Shown: positions 25,400 to 38,192, counted from the stretch's first letter. The stretch: DNA of 40,654 bases from a bacterium (GCA_017541975.1 JAFXYB010000027.1:1-40654); one strand, 5' to 3'. The notes: generated from the sequence alone by a model not told the origin. Program-made: numbers and translations.

Positions 25400-26689
25400 A
25401 TGAAAAAAATCTTTAGAACAATTCTACTCGCAGTTTTAGTTCTTTTGCTTGCAGCTTGTAAGAATGAAACCACAACAAAAGAACAAGATGTATTTACTCC
25501 TAAATTAGATACAACAATAGAATGCAAAATTAAAGTAGGAGGTGAGTATAGCAACTTTGAAGCTCTTGAAGATGAGTTTAAACGTTTTAATACATATTAT
25601 CCTAACGTTGAACTAAGCTATACAAAGATTGATAGCTATCATAAAACAATTGCGACTGTTTTAAAAGGAAAAGATGCACCTAACATTTTCTTCTCATATA
25701 GCTCATGGACAGGAAATTCTACATATGATGATGTATTCGCACAAATGGAAAATATTGCTGATCCAGAACTCGGAATAAATCTCGACTGTATCAGACAAGG
25801 TCTTATTAATCGTAGTTCAGATGGAAAAGTATTAACAGTTCCAATCTTTTCACAAACATATGGAATGATGGTTAACAATGATTTGTTTGAAAAAGAAGGA
25901 CTTCAAGTCCCTACTACATTACAGGAATTACTTAATGTTTGTGCAGCATTTAAAGAAAAAGAATATAAGAGCCCAATAATGGGATTTAGTAAAAAATCAA
26001 ATGGCTGCCTAATGAACACTATTTCATACCCAATCTTTGCTGCAACACTAGCTGAACATCCTGAAGTTGTCGCTCTTGCAAATAGCGGCGATTCTCAAGC
26101 TGGCGAATATATGCGTAGCTCACTTGAAACCCTCTCCCAACTAATTAGCAGTGGATGCATTGATTTAGAAGAATGTTCAAAAATAAACGATGACTATACT
26201 CAAGTTTTATTACGTTTCTTTGAGGGCGATGTTCCAATGATGATTTGTACTGCGAATACTGTATCTGGAAGAGAAAAACGTGAGAATGAATCAACTGCAT
26301 TTAAAGAACATCCATTCTCTTATACATTCACAACCATCCCAACAACATCTAAAGGTGGTTACTTCATTGATAGCCCTTTAATCCAATTCTCAGTTAACAA
26401 AGATTGTGACAATCTTGCTATGACAAATGAATTTATGCGTTTCCTTATTTCTAGTCAAGAATTAAATCAAGTGGCAGCTAAAAAGTGTATAATTGGAAGT
26501 TCTAAAGATTTCTCTTTTGAAAGCTACTATGCTCCATTTAAAGATGTACCAAAAGATTTAATCATTCAACCTACTGCACTTGGAGTTCAAGACACCCTTG
26601 CAATTCAAATAAGAATTGCCTCTTACCAAGTTGGGACAGGTGCTATCACAATCGAAGAAGCTATATCAAAATACGGTACATTTAAATAA
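25400..26689 (+). CDS. Extracellular solute-binding lipoprotein (ABC type 1 fold, orphan)
   Basis: This 429-residue lipoprotein has lipobox LLAAC (Cys20) and a family-1 extracellular solute-binding fold: KIKVGGEYSNFEALEDEFKRF near the mature N-terminus, GKVLTVPIFSQTYGMMVNNDLFEKEGL near 155-180, and a C-terminal helical lobe. Such proteins usually feed sugar-type ABC importers, but no permease or ATPase is adjacent. It begins 2 bases behind the hybrid kinase gene, with AGGAAG inside the kinase end, so I infer that it presents a ligand to the kinase sensor domain. The ligand is unknown. It is convergent with the LysR gene, sharing a hairpin. Confidence 0.86.
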   Translation: MKKIFRTILLAVLVLLLAACKNETTTKEQDVFTPKLDTTIECKIKVGGEYSNFEALEDEFKRFNTYYPNVELSYTKIDSYHKTIATVLKGKDAPNIFFSYSSWTGNSTYDDVFAQMENIADPELGINLDCIRQGLINRSSDGKVLTVPIFSQTYGMMVNNDLFEKEGLQVPTTLQELLNVCAAFKEKEYKSPIMGFSKKSNGCLMNTISYPIFAATLAEHPEVVALANSGDSQAGEYMRSSLETLSQLISSGCIDLEECSKINDDYTQVLLRFFEGDVPMMICTANTVSGREKRENESTAFKEHPFSYTFTTIPTTSKGGYFIDSPLIQFSVNKDCDNLAMTNEFMRFLISSQELNQVAAKKCIIGSSKDFSFESYYAPFKDVPKDLIIQPTALGVQDTLAIQIRIASYQVGTGAITIEEAISKYGTFK

Positions 26690-26696
26690 TAAAAGA

Positions 26697-26716
26697 ATCA
26701 GTTATTTTCAACTGAT
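26697..26716. terminator. Hairpin between convergent lipoprotein and LysR genes
   Basis: ATCAGTT (26697-26703) / AACTGAT (26710-26716), loop ATTTTC. On the minus strand it is followed by TTTTATTATT, a usable T tract; on the plus strand by CCTTTAAT. The left arm includes the LysR stop codon (26698-26700). Confidence 0.55.
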
Positions 26717-27582
26717 CCTTTAATATAATCGATAAAGTTATCTTCAATTATCGATAATTGATGTCCTTTTCTCCATACAAATAAGTATTCAATGTTGGCG
26801 TTAATATCACCAATATCCTTAGAGATAATAGAACTATTTAAAACATATTCTGTCTTAGGAAAGATACTAACGCCAACATTTCTATTCGCTAGAGCAATCG
26901 CATCCAAATAATTGTCCATTTCACAAACAATGTTTGGATCTTTTTTTATTTTTTTAAACCACTTTTTAATAGTATCTATATGTGTTTTTCTACTAGGAAC
27001 AATTAGTGGTTCTACCGCAAGTTCATCTAGCGTTATATAATCCTTTTTATCATCTGCCAAATGGTGGCTTTTATTTAAAAATGCCACCATTTTTTCTTCA
27101 CCAACTTTAATTGAATTTAATAATATTTGGTCATATGGAGCTGTGATTACCGCAAGCGATATTAAACCACTCCTCATTTTTTCAATAAGATCATCACTAT
27201 TTCCATCGATAACCCTAAACTTAACAAGTGGATATTTTATCATAAATGAACTAATCCAGTTTGCGGCAATATCTGGTGCCATCCCTTCAACAAGTCCAAT
27301 AGATATAACACCTTTTAATCCAAGTGACATATTATGTATTTCACTCTTGGTTTCATCGACAAGTCTTAGTATATCTTTGGCTTTCTGATATAGATATTTT
27401 CCTTCCTCAGTAAGCTTTAATTGTCTCTTTCCTCTAATAAAAAGTTTAGTCCCAAGTTCATCTTCTAAATTCTTTATTTGATTGCTTAAAGGAGGTTGTT
27501 GAATCATGAGAATTTTACTCGCTTTAGTGATGTTTAATTCCTCGGCAACCACGATAAAATATTTAAGTGTTCTAAGTTCCAT
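26698..27582 (-). CDS. LysR-family transcriptional regulator
   Basis: This 294-residue regulator has a winged helix-turn-helix (1-60: ELRTLKYFIVVAEELNITKASKIL, PPLSNQIKNLEDELGTKLFIR) and a two-lobe effector domain (about 90-290: ISIGLVEGMAP, and NYLDAIALANRNVGVSIFPK). AAGGAGG lies 8 bases before ATG 27582. It is divergent from glnN with a 114-base gap that contains a near-perfect palindrome. LysR genes of this layout commonly control the divergent operon and themselves, so I infer control of the glutamine operon; the effector is unknown. Confidence 0.93.
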   Translation of the reverse strand: MELRTLKYFIVVAEELNITKASKILMIQQPPLSNQIKNLEDELGTKLFIRGKRQLKLTEEGKYLYQKAKDILRLVDETKSEIHNMSLGLKGVISIGLVEGMAPDIAANWISSFMIKYPLVKFRVIDGNSDDLIEKMRSGLISLAVITAPYDQILLNSIKVGEEKMVAFLNKSHHLADDKKDYITLDELAVEPLIVPSRKTHIDTIKKWFKKIKKDPNIVCEMDNYLDAIALANRNVGVSIFPKTEYVLNSSIISKDIGDINANIEYLFVWRKGHQLSIIEDNFIDYIKGSVENN

Positions 27583-27615
27583 ATATTCGCCTCCTTATCA
27601 TACAAAAAAGATATG

Positions 27616-27637
27616 ATACACATAATATTATATGTAT
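27616..27637. promoter_or_regulatory. Candidate LysR binding site upstream of glnN
   Basis: ATACACATAAT (27616-27626) and ATTATATGTAT (27627-27637) form a 22-base palindrome with one mismatch, with ATAC/GTAT ends. It sits about 35 bases before the glnN -10 box and about 40 bases before the LysR start codon, a usual place for a LysR site. Confidence 0.55.
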
Positions 27638-27660
27638 TATATTAAATATAATCAATAGGT

Positions 27661-27666
27661 TATAAT
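27661..27666 (+). promoter_or_regulatory. Candidate -10 box of the glnN operon
   Basis: TATAAT (27661-27666) lies 31 bases before ATG 27697. The -35 position (27638-27643, TATATT) is poor, as in promoters needing an activator. Confidence 0.5.
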
Positions 27667-27696
27667 CTATTTATAAAAATTACGAGAGGGAAAATT

Positions 27697-29781
27697 ATGA
27701 ATGAAAATTTAGAAAACTATTTTGGCTTTAATGTATTTAATGAAAAAGTAATGAAAGATGTACTTTCAAACGAAATCTACAAGGAACTTAAGGAAACTAT
27801 CGAAAAAGGAAAAGAACTCGATTTAGAAGTTGCAGATAACGTCGCAAGAGAAATGAAGAAATGGGCTCTTTCTAAAGGCGCAACACATTTCACTCACTGG
27901 TTCCAACCAATGACTGGAATAACTGCCGAAAAACACGATAGTTTTTTAAATTTTGATAGTGAAGGAAGAGTAATCACTGAATTCTCAGGTAAAGAATTAA
28001 TCAAAGGAGAACCTGATGCATCAAGTTTCCCATCAGGAGGTCTTCGTTCAACATTTGAAGCAAGAGGATATACAGCATGGGATCCAACATCTTATGCATT
28101 TATAAAAGATAAAACATTATGCATTCCAACAGCATTTTGCTCATTTGGTGGTGAAGCTCTAGATAAGAAAACACCACTTTTACGTTCAATGGATGCCATA
28201 AACAAAGAAGCACTTCGTATCGTAAAATTATTTAATGCAAATGTAAGCAGAGTCATCCCAATGGTTGGCCCAGAACAAGAATATTTCTTAATCGATAAAG
28301 AAGTTTACAAAAAAAGAAAAGATTTACTTTTGACCAATAGAACATTATTTGGTGCTCCTTGTCCAAAAGGTCAACAATTAGATGACCATTATTTTGGAAT
28401 CATCAAACCACGCATTCAAGCATTTATGAATGATTTAAATGAAGCACTTTGGATGCTTGGCGTTCCTGCCAAAACAGAACACAATGAAGTTGCACCAGCA
28501 CAGTACGAACTTGCCCCTATATATGAAAGTTCAAACATTGCGACAGACCACAACCAAATCACAATGGAAATAATGAAGAAAATCGCAGAAAAACATGATT
28601 TAGTATGCCTCCTTCATGAAAAACCATTCGCTCTTGTAAATGGGTCTGGAAAGCACAACAACTGGTCCCTTAAAACCGATACAGGAATAAATCTCTTTTC
28701 TCCTGGTAAAACACAATTAGATCATTTAAGATTCTCTCTCTTTGTAACTGCAGTTGTTGCCGCAGTAGATAAGTATCAAGATTTAATTAGAATCAGTGTT
28801 GCAACTCAAGGAAACGATAATAGACTTGGTGCTAATGAAGCACCTCCAGCTATCGTATCTATCTATCTTGGTGAAGATCTTACAAATGCTCTCCTATCAC
28901 TCGATATAAATACATTTAACAATGAAAAGAAGAACACTCTAAGTTTTGGTGTTACATCAATGCCAACACTCACAAAAGATTCTTCAGATAGAAATAGAAC
29001 ATCTCCATTTGCCTTCACTGGTAATAAATTTGAACTCAGAATGCTTGGTTCATCAAATTCCACAGCTTGCCCTAACATCATGCTTAATTCAGCTGTCGCA
29101 AGTGTTCTTAAAACATATGCAGATGAACTTGAAAAAAATAGCAGCGAAGATGCAATTATAAAACTCATTAAGAGAGAAATGAATGCTCATAAGAGAATAA
29201 TCTTCAACGGCAATGGTTATGATGATGAGTGGGTAAAAGAGGCAGAAAAGAGAGGCCTCTTAAACCTAAAGACTACTCCAGATGCACTCAGCTATCTCAC
29301 AAACAAAAAGAATGTCGATATGCTGACATCTCTAAAGGTATTTACTGAAACTGAACTCGAGGCAAGATATAATATTCAACTCGAAAACTATGTTGAATGT
29401 ATGTTAATTGAAGCACGTACTATGGTTGAAATGGTAAATAAGGACTATTTACCAGTTATAAGCAGTTATTCAAGTACAATTGCTGCAAACATCACTTCAA
29501 AGAAAGCTGTAAACAGTAAAATAACTTGTGAATATGAAGAAGCTCTTCTTGAAACTCTTTCAATGAGTCTCAAAGAATCAACTGAACTCTCTAACAAATT
29601 AAGCGAATACATCGAAATTGCATGCAAAATGGAATTAAAAGAAAAGGCAAATTATATTAAAGATAATTTCATTGAAACTATGGCAAAGCTTAGAGAAAAA
29701 ATCGATAAAGCAGAAACAATCTGCCCTGAATCAATTTGGCCATATCCTACATATGAAAAAATCTTATTCTCTGTAATCTAA
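27697..29781 (+). CDS. glnN: Glutamine synthetase, type III
   Basis: This 694-residue enzyme makes glutamine from glutamate, ammonia and ATP. Its length and motifs are those of GSIII, not the 440-residue GSI: ATHFTHWFQPMTGITAEKHDSF (about 62-83), GEPDASSFPSGGLRSTFEARGYTAWD, VIPMVGPEQEYFLID and NGSGKHNNWSLKTD. GAGAGGG is the ribosome site. It heads a same-strand run of seven genes with gaps of 5-24 bases (purA, purB, guaA, pyrG, DUF1275, glmS) of which three use its product. It is divergent from a LysR regulator. Confidence 0.97.
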   Translation: MNENLENYFGFNVFNEKVMKDVLSNEIYKELKETIEKGKELDLEVADNVAREMKKWALSKGATHFTHWFQPMTGITAEKHDSFLNFDSEGRVITEFSGKELIKGEPDASSFPSGGLRSTFEARGYTAWDPTSYAFIKDKTLCIPTAFCSFGGEALDKKTPLLRSMDAINKEALRIVKLFNANVSRVIPMVGPEQEYFLIDKEVYKKRKDLLLTNRTLFGAPCPKGQQLDDHYFGIIKPRIQAFMNDLNEALWMLGVPAKTEHNEVAPAQYELAPIYESSNIATDHNQITMEIMKKIAEKHDLVCLLHEKPFALVNGSGKHNNWSLKTDTGINLFSPGKTQLDHLRFSLFVTAVVAAVDKYQDLIRISVATQGNDNRLGANEAPPAIVSIYLGEDLTNALLSLDINTFNNEKKNTLSFGVTSMPTLTKDSSDRNRTSPFAFTGNKFELRMLGSSNSTACPNIMLNSAVASVLKTYADELEKNSSEDAIIKLIKREMNAHKRIIFNGNGYDDEWVKEAEKRGLLNLKTTPDALSYLTNKKNVDMLTSLKVFTETELEARYNIQLENYVECMLIEARTMVEMVNKDYLPVISSYSSTIAANITSKKAVNSKITCEYEEALLETLSMSLKESTELSNKLSEYIEIACKMELKEKANYIKDNFIETMAKLREKIDKAETICPESIWPYPTYEKILFSVI

Positions 29782-29791
29782 GGAATAATAT

Positions 29792-31066
29792 ATGAAAACT
29801 TGTGCAATTGTTGGAATAAACTGGGGAGATGAAGGAAAAGGAAGAATAGTAGATCTCTTTTCAAACAATTTTGATTACGTTGTACGATTTCAAGGTGGTG
29901 GTAACGCCGGACACACTGTCGTTAATGAATATGGAAAATTCGCTCTCCACCTAATCCCATCAGGGATATTTACTAAAGGTGTAATAAACATTCTTGGAAA
30001 TGGTGTTGCAGTTGACCCCGAAAGTTTATTTGAAGAAATTGAAAATTTAAGAAATAAAGGTGTAATAGTAGATGAACATAATCTTTTAATCAGCGATAGA
30101 GCATCTATTCTCTTCCCTTGGCATAAAAAATTGGACATCCTCGAAGAAGATAGATTAAAAGATAAAAAATATGGTTCTACTAAACAAGGTATTGCACCAT
30201 TTTATTCAGATAAATATCAAAAGAAAACAATACTAGTAGGTGAACTTCTCCACTCAAAACATTTAAAAGAACACATAAAAGACGTTCTTGAATGGAAAAA
30301 CCTAACACTAACTGAAGTTTATCATTCAAATCCAATAAGTTTTGAATCCCTCTTTGAATGGTGCAATTCATATATCGAAAAACTAAGACCATTCATCAAA
30401 GATACAGGAAAGATACTAGAAGATGCCCTCAAAAACAACAAAAGCATTCTCTTTGAAGCACAACTTGGTTCCTTAAGAGATATCGATTATGGAATCTACC
30501 CTTATACAACATCTTCAAATACTCTCGCATCATATATTCCACTTGGTGCAGGAATCTCAAGCATCAAATTAGATGAAATAATTGGTGTTGTAAAAGCTTA
30601 TTCAACTTGTGTTGGTGAAGGACCATTTGTATCTGAATGGACCGATGAAAAAGGTGACAAGTTAAGAGAAGAAGGAAAGGAGTATGGCGCAAAAACCGGA
30701 AGGCCAAGAAGAGTTGGTCCAATCGATCTCGTTGCGACACGTTATGGCATAAAATGCCAAAATGCAACAAACATCGCCCTTACTAAACTCGATATCCTAT
30801 CTTATATGGATAAAATACCAGTATGTACAAAATACGAATTAAATGGAAAACTAATCGAAGATTTTCCATTCCCATTCGAACTTGAAGACTGTAACCCAGT
30901 CTATGAATATTTAGATGGTTGGCAAGTAGATATTTCAAACGTTAGAAAATGGGAAGACCTACCAATAAATGCTAGAAAATATGTAGAATTCATAGAAAAC
31001 AATATCTCATGTCCAATTAAATACATATCAGTAGGGCAAGAGAGAAATGCTTATATTGAAAGGTAA
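29792..31066 (+). CDS. purA: Adenylosuccinate synthetase
   Basis: This 424-residue enzyme joins IMP and aspartate with GTP to make adenylosuccinate, the first step from IMP to AMP. It begins with the signature GINWGDEGKGRIVD (P-loop-like GDEGKG and catalytic Asp), followed by RFQGGGNAGHTV. The C-terminal part carries TGRPRRVGPIDLVATRYG. It lies 10 bases behind glnN and 5 before purB, which performs the next step. Confidence 0.97.
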   Translation: MKTCAIVGINWGDEGKGRIVDLFSNNFDYVVRFQGGGNAGHTVVNEYGKFALHLIPSGIFTKGVINILGNGVAVDPESLFEEIENLRNKGVIVDEHNLLISDRASILFPWHKKLDILEEDRLKDKKYGSTKQGIAPFYSDKYQKKTILVGELLHSKHLKEHIKDVLEWKNLTLTEVYHSNPISFESLFEWCNSYIEKLRPFIKDTGKILEDALKNNKSILFEAQLGSLRDIDYGIYPYTTSSNTLASYIPLGAGISSIKLDEIIGVVKAYSTCVGEGPFVSEWTDEKGDKLREEGKEYGAKTGRPRRVGPIDLVATRYGIKCQNATNIALTKLDILSYMDKIPVCTKYELNGKLIEDFPFPFELEDCNPVYEYLDGWQVDISNVRKWEDLPINARKYVEFIENNISCPIKYISVGQERNAYIER

Positions 31067-31071
31067 TTATT

Positions 31072-32523
31072 ATGAGTGATTATAAAGAATATGAAAGTCC
31101 ATTTGAGACAAGATATGCATCAAGCGAGATGAGATACATATTTAGTAGTGATAAAAAATATACCACATGGCGGAACCTTTGGGTAGCTCTTGCTGAAAGT
31201 GAAATGGAACTCGGTTTAACTCAAAATGGAAAAGAAGTAATAACTAAAGATATGATAGATGAAATGAAAGCACATATCTATGACATCAACTACACCGATG
31301 CTCTAGAATATGAAAAGAAATTTCATCATGATGTTATGAGCCATATCTATGCATATTCAAAAGTATGTCCTAAGGCTGCCCCAATTATTCATCTTGGTGC
31401 AACTAGTGCCTACGTAACTGACAACACAGATATCATTATCATGAAAGAAGCACTCCTTCTCATCAAGAAGAAACTAATTAACGTCATCAAGATACTTTCA
31501 GATTTCGCAGATAAGTATAAAACTATAGAAACACTATCATATACACACTTTCAGCCAGCTCAGCCAACAACCCTCGGTAAAAGAGCGACTCTCTGGCTTC
31601 AAGATTTCTATTTTGATCTATTAGACCTTAACTACATCTTATCATCATTAAAACTACTTGGTTCTAAAGGCACAACCGGAACTCAAGCATCTTTCATAGA
31701 ACTTTTTAATGATAAAGATGCCCCAAAACTATTAGATTTAAAAATCGCAAATAAGATGGGATTTTCTAATGTATATCCAGTTTCAGGTCAAACATATTCA
31801 AGAAAGATAGATCAAAGAGTCTACAGCGTCCTTTCATCTATCGCATCATCAATGACCAAGTTTTCAAACGACATTAGACTTCTTGCCCATCTAAAAGAAG
31901 TTGAAGAACCATTTGAATCAACTCAAGTGGGTTCATCTGCGATGCCATACAAAAGAAACCCAATTCTATCTGAAAGAATCGCATCTCTTTCAAGATATAT
32001 AATATCTAATTCACTAAACACTATGTTAACGGCATCAAGTCAGTGGTTAGAAAGAACTCTAGATGATTCTGCAAACAAAAGAATCACAATCTCAGAAGGG
32101 TTCCTCGCTTGTGATTCTGCCATAGACCTTACCATCTATGTAGCAAATGGACTCATCGTAAATGAAAAAGTAATCAAAAAGAACCTCAAAAACGAACTAC
32201 CATTTATGATTACTGAAACTATCCTTATGGATCTTGTAAAAGAAGGTGGTAATAGACAAGTTCTTCATGAAGAAATAAGAAAACTATCACTTGAAGCATC
32301 CGATAGAATCAAAAAAGAAGGTCTTGATAATGATTTAATAGATAGGCTACTATCATCTAAAGTATTAAACATTTCTAAAGAAAAAATGGATGAATATACA
32401 TCCACAAAAAAATACACTGGAAGAGCTCCCGAACAAGTTACTGAATTTTTAAATGACTACATCTATCCAGTTTTAGAATCAAATAAAGATTTAATTGGAA
32501 TAGATGTAAAAATAGAAAGATAA
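31072..32523 (+). CDS. purB: Adenylosuccinate lyase
   Basis: This 483-residue member of the fumarase/aspartase superfamily splits adenylosuccinate to AMP and fumarate, and also acts on SAICAR in purine synthesis. The signature loop SSAMPYKRNPILSERI is near residues 288-303. GATSAYVTDNTD (about 109-120) and HFQPAQPTT (about 160-168) carry the conserved Thr/Ser and general-acid His. It follows purA by 5 bases and guaA starts 6 bases after it. Confidence 0.97.
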   Translation: MSDYKEYESPFETRYASSEMRYIFSSDKKYTTWRNLWVALAESEMELGLTQNGKEVITKDMIDEMKAHIYDINYTDALEYEKKFHHDVMSHIYAYSKVCPKAAPIIHLGATSAYVTDNTDIIIMKEALLLIKKKLINVIKILSDFADKYKTIETLSYTHFQPAQPTTLGKRATLWLQDFYFDLLDLNYILSSLKLLGSKGTTGTQASFIELFNDKDAPKLLDLKIANKMGFSNVYPVSGQTYSRKIDQRVYSVLSSIASSMTKFSNDIRLLAHLKEVEEPFESTQVGSSAMPYKRNPILSERIASLSRYIISNSLNTMLTASSQWLERTLDDSANKRITISEGFLACDSAIDLTIYVANGLIVNEKVIKKNLKNELPFMITETILMDLVKEGGNRQVLHEEIRKLSLEASDRIKKEGLDNDLIDRLLSSKVLNISKEKMDEYTSTKKYTGRAPEQVTEFLNDYIYPVLESNKDLIGIDVKIER

Positions 32524-32529
32524 AGCATT

Positions 32530-35683
<3,154 letters not shown>

Positions 35684-35688
35684 CTTTT

Positions 35689-36321
35689 ATGAAAAAATAT
35701 AAATATCTATGTATCATAGAAGCTATTTTATTTGCGTTTATCGGTGGGTTTTCAAATGTATATACCTATCTTTATCGTGGTGGAATATTCTCTAATATGC
35801 AAACTGGTAATCTCATAAAATTCATTATAAGATTATCAAATGGTTCTTTCGAACCACTCTATTTCATTCCAATAATATCTTTCATTATTGGATGCATAGT
35901 ATCCCCTCTTATAAGCAAACTTAAAAATAGCTATATCACCAACCAAATAATTATTATAGTTGTTTATCTCATATGTGGATTTATCCCATCTTCATCTATC
36001 TTAGATATTCTTACAGTTTCTATAATGGCATTTATCGGCGCAATAATGTTTGAATCATTTAATGAATGCTTAAACATCTCCTATACATCAATAATGTGCA
36101 CAAACAACATGCGTCTTTTTTCAAAATCCATTATCGAAAAAAACTATCATAATGTATTTTTCTATTCATCAATCATTGTTTTCTTTTCAGTAGGCGCTTT
36201 TGTATCAGCGCTTCTTGGAAGAACATTTGAAATTTATTCCATATCATTTTTGTCAATTATTGTCATCTTTTCTTTATTTATTACCATAATAAAGAATAAA
36301 AATGATATAATTAATCGGTAG
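35689..36321 (+). CDS. DUF1275 (YoaK-like) membrane protein
   Basis: This 210-residue integral membrane protein has about six hydrophobic segments. It matches the DUF1275/YoaK family by AFIGGFSNVYTYLYRGGIFSNMQTGN (about 16-41, relatives have GGxxDAxTYL..GxFxxxQTGN) and by TSIMCTNNMR near 142-151. The function of the family is not established; transport has been suggested from its topology. Its place between pyrG (5 bases) and glmS (24 bases) in a glutamine and nucleotide operon hints at transport of a related metabolite, which is inference. The ribosome site is weak. Confidence 0.85.
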   Translation: MKKYKYLCIIEAILFAFIGGFSNVYTYLYRGGIFSNMQTGNLIKFIIRLSNGSFEPLYFIPIISFIIGCIVSPLISKLKNSYITNQIIIIVVYLICGFIPSSSILDILTVSIMAFIGAIMFESFNECLNISYTSIMCTNNMRLFSKSIIEKNYHNVFFYSSIIVFFSVGAFVSALLGRTFEIYSISFLSIIVIFSLFITIIKNKNDIINR

Positions 36322-36345
36322 ATTACTTAGAAAGGAGACGCTCTT

Positions 36346-38187
36346 ATGTGCGGAATAGTAGGCTACATTGGTAATAATAATGCAAAAGATGTCCTACTAG
36401 AAGGACTCAAAAGACTTGAATACAGAGGATACGATTCAGCTGGTATCGCAGTAAGATGTGATTCTTCTTTAGTTGAAATAGTAAAATCTGAAGGTAAAAT
36501 TGATAATCTAGTAAAAAAGATATCAAGTCTTAATATAAATGGTACCAAAGGAATTGGACACTCTAGATGGTCAACACATGGAAAACCATCTGAAATTAAT
36601 GCTCATCCTCATCACAGTGATGATTATAACGTAGTAGGTGTCCACAATGGTATCATTGAAAATTACCAAGAACTCAAAGAAAAATTATTAAGACATGACT
36701 ATTCTTTCTATTCGGAAACAGATACCGAAGTCTTAATAAAACTAATTGATTATTACTACAAAAAATATAACATTGGTCCAGTAGATGCCATCAATAAAGC
36801 CATTGTAAGATCAAGAGGCTCTTTTGCGCTTGCCTTAATGTTTAAGGATTATTCAGATCAAATATGGTTTGCGAAAAAAGGTTCTCCTCTAATCATCGCA
36901 AAAGGAGAAGGTGAATCCTTCTTAGCATCTGATGTTCCAGCCCTCTTAAGCTACACAAACAAAGTCTACTATGTAGATGATTTTGAATGTGGTTCAATAA
37001 GCAAGAATGAAATTAAATTTTATGATCTAAATGGTGATGATATCACAGATACCAAAAAGCTTGTGAGTATTGACTGGGAAGCTGATTCAGTAAATAAAGG
37101 AATTTATCCATATTATATGATAAAAGAAATCCATGAACAGCCTGAAGCCATCAAAGAGACCATCAATGCCTATCTCGATAAAAACAATAATATCGATTTT
37201 CTTCATATAGGTATCAGCGAAAAATATCTAAAATCACTTGATGAAATCTATATTTATGCTTGCGGTAGTGCTTACCACGTAGGCCTAGTTGGCGCACAAA
37301 TTATCGAAAATATTACGGGCATCAACGCAAGAGTAGAACTCGCAAGTGAATTTAAATATAGAAACTACCATATGAATCCTAACGCCCTTGCAATAATAAT
37401 AAGCCAATCTGGTGAAACAAAAGATACCTATGAAGCATTACTCAAATGTAAGGAATCAAACATCAAGACTCTCGCAATCTGCAACGTAAAAGGTTCAACA
37501 ATCACAAGGGATGCAGATTTTACTGCCCTAACTTATGCAGGACCTGAAATCGCAGTTGCGACAACTAAGGCATATTCATGTCAACTAGTAGTGCTATATC
37601 TATTCTCTATTGCCCTTGCTTTCTCTAAAGGCCAAATAGATATATCTAGATATAGATCTCTAATAGAAGACATCTCTACCATCCCACAAAAGATTGAAAG
37701 TATCTTAAATAATGAATCAACTATTCAGTCACTTGCCCAAAGATTAGTAAATAAAAAAGATGTATTCTTCATCGGAAGAGGAATAGATTATGCCCTTTCT
37801 ATGGAGGCATCTCTAAAACTAAAAGAAATCTCATATATTCATTCAGACTCTTATGCAGCCGGTGAATTAAAACATGGAACTCTTTCACTAATCGATGAAT
37901 CAGTTATGGTAATCGCCATTTTAACTCAACCTGATCTATTTGAAAAAATGGTTTCAAATATTGTCGAGGTAAAGAGTAGAGGTGGAAAAGTAATATCTCT
38001 AACTACTGATAACTTTAATGTTCAAGTTAAATCAGATTATAACATTACTATTCCAACCATCAATCCTCTCTTCACACCATCATTATCGATAATCCCATTA
38101 CAGTTGCTCGCTTACTACACAAGTATTGGTAAGGGAATAGATCCTGATAAACCTAAAAACCTAGCGAAGAGTGTTACAGTAGAATAA
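36346..38187 (+). CDS. glmS: Glutamine--fructose-6-phosphate aminotransferase
   Basis: This 613-residue enzyme makes glucosamine-6-phosphate from fructose-6-phosphate and glutamine, the entry to peptidoglycan precursors. The N-terminal Ntn amidotransferase domain exposes Cys2 after Met removal (MCGIVGYIG) with RLEYRGYDSAG and GHSRWSTHG. Two SIS domains follow, with YACGSAYH, SQSGETKDTYEAL and the C-terminal PKNLAKSVTVE. AAAGGAG precedes ATG 36346. Only 24 bases separate it from the DUF1275 gene, so there is no room for the glmS ribozyme found before this gene in many Bacillota; control probably comes from the glnN promoter. It ends the operon. Confidence 0.98.
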   Translation: MCGIVGYIGNNNAKDVLLEGLKRLEYRGYDSAGIAVRCDSSLVEIVKSEGKIDNLVKKISSLNINGTKGIGHSRWSTHGKPSEINAHPHHSDDYNVVGVHNGIIENYQELKEKLLRHDYSFYSETDTEVLIKLIDYYYKKYNIGPVDAINKAIVRSRGSFALALMFKDYSDQIWFAKKGSPLIIAKGEGESFLASDVPALLSYTNKVYYVDDFECGSISKNEIKFYDLNGDDITDTKKLVSIDWEADSVNKGIYPYYMIKEIHEQPEAIKETINAYLDKNNNIDFLHIGISEKYLKSLDEIYIYACGSAYHVGLVGAQIIENITGINARVELASEFKYRNYHMNPNALAIIISQSGETKDTYEALLKCKESNIKTLAICNVKGSTITRDADFTALTYAGPEIAVATTKAYSCQLVVLYLFSIALAFSKGQIDISRYRSLIEDISTIPQKIESILNNESTIQSLAQRLVNKKDVFFIGRGIDYALSMEASLKLKEISYIHSDSYAAGELKHGTLSLIDESVMVIAILTQPDLFEKMVSNIVEVKSRGGKVISLTTDNFNVQVKSDYNITIPTINPLFTPSLSIIPLQLLAYYTSIGKGIDPDKPKNLAKSVTVE

Positions 38188-38192
38188 AAACT

